Positions 1-7,589 of a stretch of 56,648 nucleotides of DNA are shown here, piece after piece; positions within the stretch are counted from its first letter, which is position 1; every line of letters begins with the position of its first letter. A program made the translations under genes and the position numbers. The notes below the pieces were generated by a model, which made no database searches, was not told the origin of the DNA, and saw only the letters and a list, made by a program, of their open reading frames with translations. Origin of the DNA: Candidatus Diapherotrites archaeon (GTDB lineage: Archaea > Iainarchaeota > Iainarchaeia > Iainarchaeales > 1-14-0-10-31-34); the NCBI GenBank assembly GCA_040755695.1, contig JBFMAK010000004.1, forward strand, positions 98,112 to 154,759. The letters run 5' to 3'.

Positions 1-1
1 C

Positions 2-199
2 AGCAAAAAATTGTTTAAAGCCAAATTTGACATAAACCCAAAAGAGGTTTTCAAAGAAAGCTGGAAAAAACTGGAAGATTTAAAATTAACTGAGGAAGAC
101 AAAGAAATTATTGAGTTGTCCTACAAAGGAAAGCTGTTTGCTGATGAAATTTCCAAAAAATTTTACAGCGATGAAGTTAACAAATTAATTGAAGATTAA
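2..199 (+). CDS. C-terminal end of a HemN/HemW-like radical SAM protein (partial)
   Basis: The reading frame is open to the left window edge and ends with TAA at 197-199, so only the last ~65 residues are present. The visible pattern is a helical segment rich in Phe, Trp and Leu, then 'IELSYKGKLFADEISKKFYS'. This matches the C-terminal winged-helix-like tail of oxygen-independent coproporphyrinogen oxidase (HemN/HemW) relatives, where a 'L(T/S)xxGxLxxxxI..xF' signature precedes the end. The radical SAM core and its CxxxCxxC cluster would lie off the window. A TTG at 11 is an internal codon, not a plausible start. The family call rests on this tail alone, so it is tentative. Confidence 0.5.
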   Translation, partial: SKKLFKAKFDINPKEVFKESWKKLEDLKLTEEDKEIIELSYKGKLFADEISKKFYSDEVNKLIED

Positions 200-259
200 T
201 CCAACAATGCTTTTTTGTGGTAACTGTTTTTATTCATTATCAGTTATTCTCTTTTTATT

Positions 260-2020
260 ATGACTTGGAGCCATGAAAAATTGATTGAATTGTTCCTGAA
301 ATACTTCAAGGAAAAGAGGCACAAGATAATCCCTTCTGCTTCGCTTATCCCTGAAAACGATTCAAGCGTTTTGTTCACTACAGCAGGAATGCACCCCCTT
401 GTACCATTTCTTTTAGGGCAGCCTCACCCAATGGGAAAAAGGCTTGCAGACGTCCAGAAATGCCTGAGAACAAACGACATAGAAGAAGTAGGCGATGACT
501 GCCACTTAACCTTCTTTTTGATGCTCGGGAACTGGAGTTTAGGAGACTACTTCAAAAAAGAAGCAATTGAAATGAGCCTTGAATTCCTTACTGGAAGGAA
601 GTGGCTGAACTTGGACGAAAAAAAGCTTTACATTACAATATTTGAGGGAGACAAGGACGCCCCAAGAGACGAAGAATCCTTAAAGGAATGGAAAAGGAAG
701 GGCATACCAGAAGAAAGAATTTTCTTGAACCCAAAAAAAGACAATTGGTGGGGCCCTGTGGGGGAAAGCGGCCCTTGCGGGCCAGACACAGAAATATTCT
801 ACGACACAGGAAAAAAGAAATGCTCTCCGGACTGCAGGCCAGGATGCAATTGCGGAAAATACTTCGAGATATGGAATGACGTCTTTATGGAATACTTCAA
901 GACAAAAGAAGGAAAATACGAGAAACTAAAACAGAAAAATGTTGACACAGGAATGGGGGTAGAAAGAACAATTGCTGTTCTCCAAGGAAAAGAGAATGTG
1001 TTTGAAACAGAGCTTTATTCAAGCGCAATGAAGAAATTGCAGGGATTAGGGAATGCGCGGAATGAAAAATCTGGCAGGATAATTGCAGACCATTTAAGGG
1101 CTGCAGTGTTTGTGCTGGGAGAAAAAAAGGTTGCCCCAAGCAACATGGACAGGGGATATGTTCTCAGAAGGCTTATAAGAAGGGCAATAAGGCACGCAAG
1201 ACTAATTGGAGTAAAAGCAAACTTCTGCAGGCAGATAGGAGAAGAATTCATTAAATCTGAAGGAAAGGAATGGCCTGAATTAAAGGAGAACAAGGAATTC
1301 GTTTTGAGCGAACTAGAAAAAGAGGAAGAAAAGTTTTCTCAGACACTAATGAAAGGCCTCAAAATTTTTTCCCAGATAACAGAAAAAAACAAGGTCTTGA
1401 ACGGAAAGGATGCTTTCCTCTTGTTCCAATCATACGGCTTTCCATTAGAAATAACAATGGAATTAGCAAAAGAGAAAGGAATCAAAGTAAATGAAAAGGA
1501 ATTTCAGGAAGAATTGAAATTGCACCAGGAGATTTCAAGGAAGGCAACAGAGAAGAAGTTTAAGTCAGGCCTGGCAGACCAAAGCAAAGAAACAATAGCA
1601 TTGCACACTGCAACGCACTTGCTTCACGCAGCCCTAAGAAAGGTTTTAGGGGAAGAAGTAAAACAGAAAGGCTCAAACATTACGCCTGAAAGGCTCAGGT
1701 TCGATTTCTCTTACTCAAAAAACATTGCTCCAGAGCAATTGAATGAAGTGGAAAAGATTGTTAATGAACAAATCAGGAAAGGCCTTGAAGTGAAAAGAGA
1801 AGAGAAAACCTTGGACGAAGCAAGAAAAGAAAAGGCCCTGGCATTCTTTGAAGAAAAGTACGGCGAGAAAGTTTCAGTTTATTCTATTGGAGAATTCAGC
1901 AAAGAGGTCTGCGCAGGCCCTCACATCAAAAACACAAGGGAATTAGGGAAGTTCAGGATAACAAAACTGGAGTCCATTGGAACAGGCACCAAAAGAATAA
2001 AGGCTGTGCTGGAAAAATAA
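260..2020 (+). CDS. alaS: Alanyl-tRNA synthetase, short bacterial-like form
   Basis: Charges tRNA-Ala with alanine in the cytosol. The class II catalytic core is at residues ~1-240 ('TTAGMHPLVPFLLGQPHP', 'GPCGPDTEIFYD', 'GMGVERT'). The helical tRNA-binding part follows, then the editing domain with zinc-binding motifs H449-TAT-H453 and C551-AGP-H555. At 586 aa it lacks the C-terminal DHHA1/oligomerisation domain; archaeal AlaRS is usually ~900 aa and carries it. The sequence style resembles short AlaRS of reduced bacteria rather than typical archaeal AlaRS, suggesting transfer. The usually conserved Glu in 'FFEMLGNxSxGDY' is Leu87 here (codon ttg). ATG 260 gives the full conserved N terminus. 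It converges with the Rel homologue, 10 bp apart. Confidence 0.95.
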   Translation: MTWSHEKLIELFLKYFKEKRHKIIPSASLIPENDSSVLFTTAGMHPLVPFLLGQPHPMGKRLADVQKCLRTNDIEEVGDDCHLTFFLMLGNWSLGDYFKKEAIEMSLEFLTGRKWLNLDEKKLYITIFEGDKDAPRDEESLKEWKRKGIPEERIFLNPKKDNWWGPVGESGPCGPDTEIFYDTGKKKCSPDCRPGCNCGKYFEIWNDVFMEYFKTKEGKYEKLKQKNVDTGMGVERTIAVLQGKENVFETELYSSAMKKLQGLGNARNEKSGRIIADHLRAAVFVLGEKKVAPSNMDRGYVLRRLIRRAIRHARLIGVKANFCRQIGEEFIKSEGKEWPELKENKEFVLSELEKEEEKFSQTLMKGLKIFSQITEKNKVLNGKDAFLLFQSYGFPLEITMELAKEKGIKVNEKEFQEELKLHQEISRKATEKKFKSGLADQSKETIALHTATHLLHAALRKVLGEEVKQKGSNITPERLRFDFSYSKNIAPEQLNEVEKIVNEQIRKGLEVKREEKTLDEARKEKALAFFEEKYGEKVSVYSIGEFSKEVCAGPHIKNTRELGKFRITKLESIGTGTKRIKAVLEK

Positions 2021-2030
2021 ATTCTGGGAT

Positions 2031-3866
2031 TTATTGAATAAAATCTTTTTTTATTTCTGTTATGCCTTTGATTTTGTTGAGTTTTTTGAGCAGGGAGTTC
2101 AATTGACTGCGTGACTCGACCTCGAGGGTGAAGGAGTCTTCGGCCAATCCCTTTTTCTTGTTTGTCTGGATGTCAGCGGAAACTATGTTTGCCTTCGAAG
2201 AAAAGAATGCATGGCAGAAGTCGTTCAGGAGGCCTGTCCTGTCTAGGGCAGAAACTTTAAGGTGAAGCAAAGACTTTTCTTTTCCCCTTGAATACTTCTT
2301 TCCTTTTACTGCAGAAAGAATTGCAGTCCTTGCCTCGTTTGATTTAGTGAAAGAAAGCCAGGCAGGCTTTGCCTGAATCTTGTCTGAAGCAATTACTTCA
2401 ACTATGTCCCCTGAATTCAGCTTGTGCCATAAAGGCACTCTCCTGCCGTTGACTATTGCCTTGCACGAATTCAAGGCAGATTCACTGCCAGAACAGAAAG
2501 CAAAATCCAAAGGAGTAGAATCAAAAGGCAGTTCAACCAGCTTTCCCTCGCCAGAAAAAACAAATATCTGGTTCTGAAGAAGATCTTCTTTTAAAGATTC
2601 CATGAACTGGCTTGAGCTTAAAGAATCAAGGCTCAAAGAAGAAAGGCTTTCAATCAGTGAAATCTTCTGGAGCTCGCTTAAATTCTTGTGCTCTTTAAGC
2701 CAGTAAAGAATTCCAAATTCAGCTAATTCGCGCATCTGCTTTGTCATTATGTAAACCTTAACAGGCTTTCCGTTAGGGCCTATTACTGTAGTGTGAAGGG
2801 CCTGATTCCACTCTGATTCAGGGATTGCAATGAAGTCCTTGAACTTTAATGGAATTGGAGGAAAGAGTTCATGCAGTGCGCCCAAAGCCTTATAGCAGTC
2901 TGGAATAGTGTTTGTTAAAATTATCAGTAAAACAAAGTCATGGATTTCATCCAATGATTTGCCTGAACGGTTCATTTTAATGAAGATAGAGGAAGGGCTC
3001 CTGAATTCTTCAGCAAAAGAGGCTTTCAATCCAAAGCTCTTGAATTCTTTCTTCAGTTCTTTTTTCATTAACTCTATTTCACTAATCTTTTTCTGCGATT
3101 CACTCTTTATTTTTTCTTTGAGCTTCAAGTAAATTTTCGGCTTGATGACAGAAAAACATTGTTCCTCTATTTCTTTTTCTATTGCATTAATGCCAAGCTT
3201 GTGGGCTAAGGGGGCATAGACTTCGATTGCGTCAAGGGCAATCCTCTTCTTTCTCTCTTCAGGCAGAAAATTTATTGTGCGAATGTTATGGAGCTTGTCA
3301 GCTAGCTTGATTATTACTACCCCCATGTCCTTTGTTGAAGAAAAGAGGAGCTTCTGCAGTGCAGCAATCCTCCTTTCCTTGGGGGAGCCTTCAACCAATA
3401 CATTCAATTTTGTCAGAGACTCAACTAAAGATGAAACGTGCTCGCCAAATATTCTTTTCAGTTCATTCAATTCAACATCTGTATCTTCAAGGACGTCATG
3501 TAAGAGGCCTGCTGCAATTATTTTTTCATCCAAGCCCCACTTACTCAAATTCAATGCAGTATTGTAAGGGTGAATGAAATAGGGTTCGCCAGAAGCCCTT
3601 TCCTGGCTCTTGTGCGCGCAAGCAGAAAACCAGAAAGCCCTCTCAATGAATTTTTCAGGGCTCTCCTTTTTAGCAGAAAAAATAATTGGAATATTTTTAG
3701 GCAAACCCAAAGCAGAAGCCAAGGACTTAGAACTGATTTTCTTTATTGAAAGGCTTTTAGGCAAATCAAGTGCCCTTGAAACAAGCGAAAACTTCCTCTT
3801 ATAATAATAGTTATAGTTTCTGAGCAACTCCTTCAATAAAGAATTATAGTTCGACTGAGACTTCAT
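2031..3866 (-). CDS. rel: Rel/SpoT-family (p)ppGpp hydrolase with decayed synthetase domain
   Basis: Full-length RSH architecture of 611 aa. The HD hydrolase is at ~75-240 with intact H99-P, H123-D124, E127-D128-T and 'LADKLHNIRT'. A synthetase-like domain is at ~285-395, TGS at ~432-495 and ACT at ~530-611. In the synthetase the usual 'NGYQSLHT' reads 'SEWNQALHT' (Tyr replaced by Asn354), and the catalytic Glu of 'EVQIRT' aligns with Lys370 in 'KVYIMT'. Synthesis of (p)ppGpp is therefore unlikely while hydrolysis looks possible. Known roles are in the bacterial stringent response; full-length RSH is uncommon in archaea. It lies 56 bp downstream of argS in the same direction and has its own TATA-like box at 3892-3900. 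Confidence 0.9.
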   Translation of the reverse strand: MKSQSNYNSLLKELLRNYNYYYKRKFSLVSRALDLPKSLSIKKISSKSLASALGLPKNIPIIFSAKKESPEKFIERAFWFSACAHKSQERASGEPYFIHPYNTALNLSKWGLDEKIIAAGLLHDVLEDTDVELNELKRIFGEHVSSLVESLTKLNVLVEGSPKERRIAALQKLLFSSTKDMGVVIIKLADKLHNIRTINFLPEERKKRIALDAIEVYAPLAHKLGINAIEKEIEEQCFSVIKPKIYLKLKEKIKSESQKKISEIELMKKELKKEFKSFGLKASFAEEFRSPSSIFIKMNRSGKSLDEIHDFVLLIILTNTIPDCYKALGALHELFPPIPLKFKDFIAIPESEWNQALHTTVIGPNGKPVKVYIMTKQMRELAEFGILYWLKEHKNLSELQKISLIESLSSLSLDSLSSSQFMESLKEDLLQNQIFVFSGEGKLVELPFDSTPLDFAFCSGSESALNSCKAIVNGRRVPLWHKLNSGDIVEVIASDKIQAKPAWLSFTKSNEARTAILSAVKGKKYSRGKEKSLLHLKVSALDRTGLLNDFCHAFFSSKANIVSADIQTNKKKGLAEDSFTLEVESRSQLNSLLKKLNKIKGITEIKKDFIQ

Positions 3867-3891
3867 TAAAACTCAACCCTCAACTCTCATA

Positions 3892-3900
3892 GAATATAAA
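3892..3900 (-). promoter_or_regulatory. TATA box for the Rel/SpoT homologue
   Basis: Read on the minus strand this is TTTATATTC, centred about 30 nt upstream of the ATG at 3866. That spacing would place transcription start at or next to the start codon, so a leaderless mRNA is likely. It is seen by spacing and composition only. Confidence 0.45.
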
Positions 3901-3922
3901 ATAATTAAAGCAAAAAATTTAA

Positions 3923-5656
3923 TTACATTTCATTCAAAGCCCCAATATTAAGCAAGTGCAGGGCATTGCCTAATACAATGGAAGAAGCTTCAACAAGCTT
4001 AAGCCTTGCATTGCGCAATTCACTGCTTTCGGCTTCAATTACAGGGCAGTCCCTGTAGAATTCATTGAATGATGCAGTGAAATCAAGAAGGAACTGGCAC
4101 ATGCTGTGCGGAGCCAAGGATTCAGAGCATTCCTTTACAGTAACCGGGTAATTCAAAATCAATGAAATCAATTTCTTCTCAGAGGGGGAATTAAGCAAAT
4201 CATAACCTGCTTTGCCTTCAATTTTTCCTGACTTTCTTAGAATGCTTTTTGCTCTCGCAAAAGAATACTGAACATAAGGGCCTGTTTCTCCTTCGAATGA
4301 AATGGACTGCTTTGGGTCGAAATGCATGTCCTTTAAGGCATCAGTTTTCAGGAGGAAGAATTTGATTGCACTCAAGCTAATTGCTTTAGCCCTTTCATCC
4401 AATTCCTTTCCTTTCAGTTCAGGGTGCCTTTCCAGGATTTCCTCTTTGGCCATTTTCTTCATTTCCTCAATTAAGAAATCAGCGTCAACAATTTTTCCTT
4501 CCCTTGACTTCATTCTGCCTTCAGGCAAATAAACCATACCGTAATTCAAGTGAATGCAGTCAGAGCTCCACTTGAAGCCAAGTAACTCAAATATCTTGAA
4601 AAGCTGCCTGAAGTACAGGTTTTGTTCAGAGCCAACAACCCAAATGCTTTTATCCAAACCGAATTTCTCGAATTTATGCTTTGTCAAAGCCAAGTCATTT
4701 GAAATATAAACTGAGGTTCCATCAGCCCTCAAGATAACCTTTTTCCCTAATCCCTCTTTCTCCAAGTCAGCAGTAATATTCCCTTTTTCATCCTTCTCAA
4801 AAATTTTCTTCTTCAAGCCTAATTCAATCAAAGGCCTTGCCTTGTCATAAAAATCTGATTCCCTGAATTCAACATCAAATTCTGACCCGAATTCCTTATA
4901 GGTCTGCCTCATTCCCTCTATGACCCACTCATTCAATTTCTTCCAGAGTGCTCTGACTTTCTTGTCTCCCTTCTCCCATTTCCTGAGCATTTCTTTTACC
5001 CCTTCCTCTAATTCAGGCTGTCCTTCTAATTTCCTGTTAAACATCACGTAAAAGTCTCCAACGAAATGGTCTGGCTTCTTGTTTGGATTCCTTCCTTCAC
5101 CCCATTTACCGTAAGCATACATTGACTTGCAGATGTGCACTCCCCTGTCAGAAAAAAGATTTGCTTTAATTACCTTCCAGCCGTTTACATCAAACAGCCT
5201 TGAAACTGCCATTCCAATCGAGTCATTCCTTAAATGCCCTAAAGTCAAAGGCTTGTTTGTGTTAGGCGCAGAATATTCTATCATTACTTTTTTTGCTTTG
5301 CCCTCAGAATTCCTGCCGTAATTCTTTCCTTTCTTCAAGACTTCAGGAACCAGTTGCCTTGCAATCAAAGAATAATCATAAAAGAAATTCAGGTAAGGGC
5401 CTTTCACTTCAGCCCTCTCAATAAAGCCAATTCCTTTTTTTGATTTTAACTGCACCTCAATCTTCTGTTTAAGCATTAGCGCAATCTCTGCAGGCTTTTT
5501 TTTCATGAAACCAGAAAACCTAAAGCAGGGAAGCGAGAGGTCTCCCAATTCCTTCTGCGGTGGCACCTCAAGCAGTCCAGCAATTTTACCTTCAGGGAAA
5601 TCCTTAATTGAAAGAATGCCTGCAATCAGTACAGCAATCTCCTTTTTCGAGTTCAT
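3923..5656 (-). CDS. argS: Arginyl-tRNA synthetase
   Basis: Class I synthetase (577 aa) charging tRNA-Arg. The N-terminal tRNA D-loop-binding domain is at ~1-90. The HIGH-equivalent lies in 'SAPNTNKPLTLGHLRND', and 'EGRMKSREGKIVDADFL' occupies the KMSK position, which is commonly degenerate in ArgRS. The DALR anticodon-binding domain is C-terminal ('YVQYSFARAKSIL' onward). Start ATG 5656. Its own tRNA isoacceptor, tRNA-Arg(UCU), has the same orientation on the far side of the provirus. With the provirus excised, the tRNA would end ~90 bp upstream of this gene, so a cognate tRNA and synthetase were neighbours and perhaps co-transcribed. Confidence 0.96.
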   Translation of the reverse strand: MNSKKEIAVLIAGILSIKDFPEGKIAGLLEVPPQKELGDLSLPCFRFSGFMKKKPAEIALMLKQKIEVQLKSKKGIGFIERAEVKGPYLNFFYDYSLIARQLVPEVLKKGKNYGRNSEGKAKKVMIEYSAPNTNKPLTLGHLRNDSIGMAVSRLFDVNGWKVIKANLFSDRGVHICKSMYAYGKWGEGRNPNKKPDHFVGDFYVMFNRKLEGQPELEEGVKEMLRKWEKGDKKVRALWKKLNEWVIEGMRQTYKEFGSEFDVEFRESDFYDKARPLIELGLKKKIFEKDEKGNITADLEKEGLGKKVILRADGTSVYISNDLALTKHKFEKFGLDKSIWVVGSEQNLYFRQLFKIFELLGFKWSSDCIHLNYGMVYLPEGRMKSREGKIVDADFLIEEMKKMAKEEILERHPELKGKELDERAKAISLSAIKFFLLKTDALKDMHFDPKQSISFEGETGPYVQYSFARAKSILRKSGKIEGKAGYDLLNSPSEKKLISLILNYPVTVKECSESLAPHSMCQFLLDFTASFNEFYRDCPVIEAESSELRNARLKLVEASSIVLGNALHLLNIGALNEM

Positions 5657-5706
5657 TTTTTAACCTTCTTATTTTCTTTCTTTTCTTTCTTTGGATGGCC
5701 TGGAGA

Positions 5707-5735
5707 CTTTCTTTCTTTTCCTAAAAGAAAGAAAG
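5707..5735. repeat. 13-bp perfect inverted repeat between attL and argS
   Basis: CTTTCTTTCTTTT (5707-5719) and its exact complement AAAAGAAAGAAAG (5723-5735) are separated by CCT. In RNA transcribed toward argS this forms a 13-bp hairpin with a 3-nt loop. It sits between the former tRNA-Arg 3' end and argS. A similar pyrimidine/purine hairpin lies in the tRNA-Arg intron next to the 3' splice site. It could be a terminator or processing signal after the tRNA. Confidence 0.6.
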
Positions 5736-5743
5736 GCTTAGTG

Positions 5744-5756
5744 ACGGGCCCGGTGG
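5744..5756. repeat. attL, left copy of tRNA-Arg 3' end
   Basis: The 13 bp ACGGGCCCGGTGG are identical to 33872-33884 and in the same orientation. They correspond, on the minus strand, to the last T-arm bases, the acceptor strand and the discriminator of tRNA-Arg. Sequence to the left is host (argS leader) and to the right is viral. The core includes the palindrome GGGCCC. Confidence 0.8.
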
Positions 5757-6041
5757 AATTCAGCGTTCAAGGGTTCATCCCGTCAATAATTCATTATGCA
5801 CCCATGCTTTTTTTATTCTTTCACCTCACGTCAAGCAGGAGACTGGTGAGGGCTCCTGCCTTTCACGCTTCAGACCTAAGGAAAGGCACGAATTTTTGAG
5901 CATTCATTTGATCACCTCAAACCAAATTAAAGGCAAGAAATCGCAGGGCGTTATCCCTCTACTCCTGAAAGAAGAAGGAATCAGTCTGGCTCGGACTGGA
6001 TGTCGCCTTAGCCTTTCGGTCAGCGACTTGGAGGCAGGAGC
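5757..6041. other. Left-end non-coding region of the provirus
   Basis: No convincing gene is seen in these 285 bp. A T-rich stretch at 5811-5830 (TTTTATTCTTTCACCTCACG) loosely resembles the promoter-like motif repeated at 9974, 12315, 18990 and 30491 and might drive the early genes. A long minus-strand frame covering 5904-6344 is judged to be a shadow. Confidence 0.4.
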
Positions 6042-6227
6042 ATGAACGGCTATTACTGGAAGAACAAGGAGACCGGACAATGGTTTTTCAGGAAAACAAA
6101 GGATGCAGAGGATTGGGAGGGGCCTTTCAATACCAGGAAAGCAGCAAAGCAGGCGAGAGCTGAATACTATGAAAGGCTGGCTGAAAGCAGGCCAACACTT
6201 ATGATACGTATCATAGGAGGGATGTAA
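6042..6227 (+). CDS. Small basic early viral protein, unknown function
   Basis: 61 aa, aromatic and basic (many Lys, Arg, Trp, Tyr), with no membrane segment. The N-terminal part ('GYYWKNKETGQWFFRK') looks like a compact beta-strand/turn domain, and the C-terminal part is helical. GGAGG lies 8 bases upstream of ATG 6042. It is the first gene of the early block, and the next gene starts 2 bp after its stop. I do not recognise the family. A DNA- or RNA-binding role is only a guess from charge. Confidence 0.65.
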   Translation: MNGYYWKNKETGQWFFRKTKDAEDWEGPFNTRKAAKQARAEYYERLAESRPTLMIRIIGGM

Positions 6228-6228
6228 A

Positions 6229-6360
6229 ATGAATTGGAACGCAAACGGGAAGAGAAGGAAGGAGTGCAATAACTTGAAGGCTGTCAGGCACTTCAACAAA
6301 ATTTTAGGCTTGTGCCGTAATCCTTCTCGGACATTAACGAACATTGCAATGGAGTGGTAA
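6229..6360 (+). CDS. 43-aa basic viral mini-protein
   Basis: ATG 6229 follows a strong GGAGGG that overlaps the end of the upstream gene, and the stop is at 6358-6360. The peptide is basic (start 'MNWNANGKRRKECNN') with two cysteines and no hydrophobic segment. It lies 2 bp after the previous gene and 3 bp before the next, so translation is likely coupled. No family is recognised. Confidence 0.55.
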   Translation: MNWNANGKRRKECNNLKAVRHFNKILGLCRNPSRTLTNIAMEW

Positions 6361-6363
6361 GTT

Positions 6364-6981
6364 ATGTATCAAAAAAACGAAAAGATAGCTTGCCTACGAA
6401 ACATTGGCGCACAGGATGATATAGAGGCAAAACGCTTGTTCGTAGGTAGGCTAACGACGAACAAGGATTTAACTCTACAAGTAGAAGAACTCCAAAGTTT
6501 CGTAGGTAGGCTAACGACTCGCATCAAGTTACTGGAATCAATTCTTTTAAACAACAAAAAAATTGAAACAGCATTCAAATTACAGCAAATAAAAGAGTTA
6601 TGCGAATTAAACGAAAAAGTCACTGTTTCAGTAATTAAAAGAGAACTGAAATTAAACGCAAGAAATTGTGTTATAGAATTAATGAAAGAAGCAAGCCGAA
6701 CACACGACCTCTATTTTTTTAAGGGATGCCCTGGCCAAGAAAGCTTTCTTTCAAGAAAGCAACCAGAAAACAAGGCAATGACAGCATACGCAGAAACATA
6801 CTATGAATTAATTAACAGCCCAATAGGAACTTCCATAACAGAATCAGCGATTGCTCATAAATTTGAATTGAACGGCCAGGAACTGCAGAGCGTTTTAAGC
6901 CATTTAGCCAGGCACAGAGAAATTCACATAATATGCCCTATGAGCAGGAAAGGATGCAGGAGGGTCAAACGTGTTCAGTAA
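6364..6981 (+). CDS. Viral protein with two winged-helix-like domains
   Basis: 205 aa. Residues ~25-60 hold a duplicated seven-residue unit 'FVGRLTT' spaced by 20 residues and encoded by identical 20-nt DNA. Residues ~75-120 and ~145-190 each look like helix-turn-helix/winged-helix units ('IKELCELNEKVTVSVIKREL' and 'SITESAIAHKFELNGQELQ'). A Cys/Arg-rich tail follows. It probably binds DNA as a transcription or copy regulator of the early region. Family unknown; the HTH assignment is by pattern only. Confidence 0.6.
   Translation: MYQKNEKIACLRNIGAQDDIEAKRLFVGRLTTNKDLTLQVEELQSFVGRLTTRIKLLESILLNNKKIETAFKLQQIKELCELNEKVTVSVIKRELKLNARNCVIELMKEASRTHDLYFFKGCPGQESFLSRKQPENKAMTAYAETYYELINSPIGTSITESAIAHKFELNGQELQSVLSHLARHREIHIICPMSRKGCRRVKRVQ
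6439..6458 (+). repeat. 20-nt direct repeat, copy 1
   Basis: TTCGTAGGTAGGCTAACGAC, identical to 6499-6518 and exactly 60 nt upstream of it, inside the coding region of the double winged-helix protein. An inverted partial copy (GCCTACGAA) occurs at about 6395. Confidence 0.85.
6499..6518 (+). repeat. 20-nt direct repeat, copy 2
   Basis: Second identical copy of the unit at 6439-6458. The 60-nt period keeps the reading frame, so each copy encodes the same heptapeptide. It is either a recent internal duplication or a selected nucleic-acid site. Confidence 0.85.
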
Positions 6982-7091
6982 TTCTTTCAGGAACCCTTTT
7001 CTTTTTCTGTTTTCCGTTAGCGGTTCAATCCGCAGGAAAACTAAAATAAAAAACAGCAAAGGTATTGGGAGCAAAAAAAAGAGAGAAAAGA

Positions 7092-7133
7092 GGACGCCAC
7101 CTAATTCCTTGACCGGAATTACTTTCGGCGTCC
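7092..7133. repeat. Two-tier inverted repeat in a 216-bp non-coding gap
   Basis: The gap 6982-7197 has no convincing gene. Inside it GGACGCC (7092-7098) pairs with GGCGTCC (7127-7133). Nested between them AATTCC (7103-7108) pairs with GGAATT (7115-7120) around a 6-nt loop. It could be an RNA hairpin with an internal loop or a protein-binding site ~65 bp before the OB-fold-like gene. Confidence 0.55.
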
Positions 7134-7197
7134 TTCATTTCCCAAAGAAAGCCTTTAAGCGTCAAAAAAACGAAAAGGCAAAAGGAGGAATTTTAGG

Positions 7198-7416
7198 ATG
7201 ACGGAAAAAATTGAAGGAACTGTAACTGCAGTATCTCAACAAAAAAAGTCAATTCAATTAGGAGAAATAATTGCAGCAGGAAAAGCGAAGGACTACCTTC
7301 CAAGAAAAGGAGACAAAGTAGAATTAACCTTAGATGAACAAGGAAAAGTCTTATTCTGCAAGCTGTTAGGCCAAGAAAAGAGACATAGGAAAAAATCATT
7401 CCAGCAAAAAAATTAG
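7198..7416 (+). CDS. OB-fold-like small viral protein
   Basis: 72 aa. AGGAGG lies about 9 bases before ATG 7198. Alternating beta-strand patterns ('IEGTVTAVSQQKKSIQLGE', 'KGDKVELTLDEQGKVLF') look like an S1/OB-type nucleic-acid-binding barrel, then the sequence turns basic. Downstream, the -1 frame stays open to 7586 and overlaps the end of this gene. The pair may be one protein made by -1 shifting on the A6 run at 7390-7395, or two genes. A single-stranded DNA-binding role is inferred, not shown. Confidence 0.6.
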   Translation: MTEKIEGTVTAVSQQKKSIQLGEIIAAGKAKDYLPRKGDKVELTLDEQGKVLFCKLLGQEKRHRKKSFQQKN

Positions 7417-7586
7417 CAGAAAATGCTTTGGTAATAGCAGAAATCCTGTTAGGAGACATAGGAAAAAACGAATTGAATGCAGTAATGCAAGCCAGGCTCA
7501 CAACATTCCAGGAATTAATGCTTGACAGGAGGACGGCATTTATTCAGTCAAGCAAAAAAGAAAACATTAAGTTTATGAGGAAATAA
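7395..7586 (+). CDS. -1-frame extension downstream of the OB-fold-like protein
   Basis: This open frame encodes a helical segment ('LAENALVIAEILLGDIG', 'TFQELMLDRRTAFIQ') with good coding character. It has no ATG until 7485 and no ribosome-binding site near TTG 7428. The nearest upstream in-frame stop is TAG 7386-7388, just before the A6 run, so a -1 shift on that run would join it to the upstream protein (~130 aa in total). Alternatives are a start at TTG 7428 or a homopolymer sequencing error. Confidence 0.5.
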   Translation: MIPAKKLAENALVIAEILLGDIGKNELNAVMQARLTTFQELMLDRRTAFIQSSKKENIKFMRK

Positions 7587-7589
7587 AAA

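Noticed and set aside
5744-5800. A second tRNA at the left boundary
   Set aside because: Only the 13-bp acceptor/T-arm piece matches; no anticodon arm, D arm or 5' acceptor strand can be drawn.
5904-6344. 146-aa minus-strand frame at the left end of the provirus
   Set aside because: Antisense to two genes with good ribosome-binding sites; sequence is Phe/Leu/Pro-rich shadow type.
6971-7201. 76-aa plus-strand frame starting in the end of the winged-helix gene
   Set aside because: GTG start without ribosome-binding site, biased Lys/Ser/Phe content, and it runs through the nested inverted repeat.
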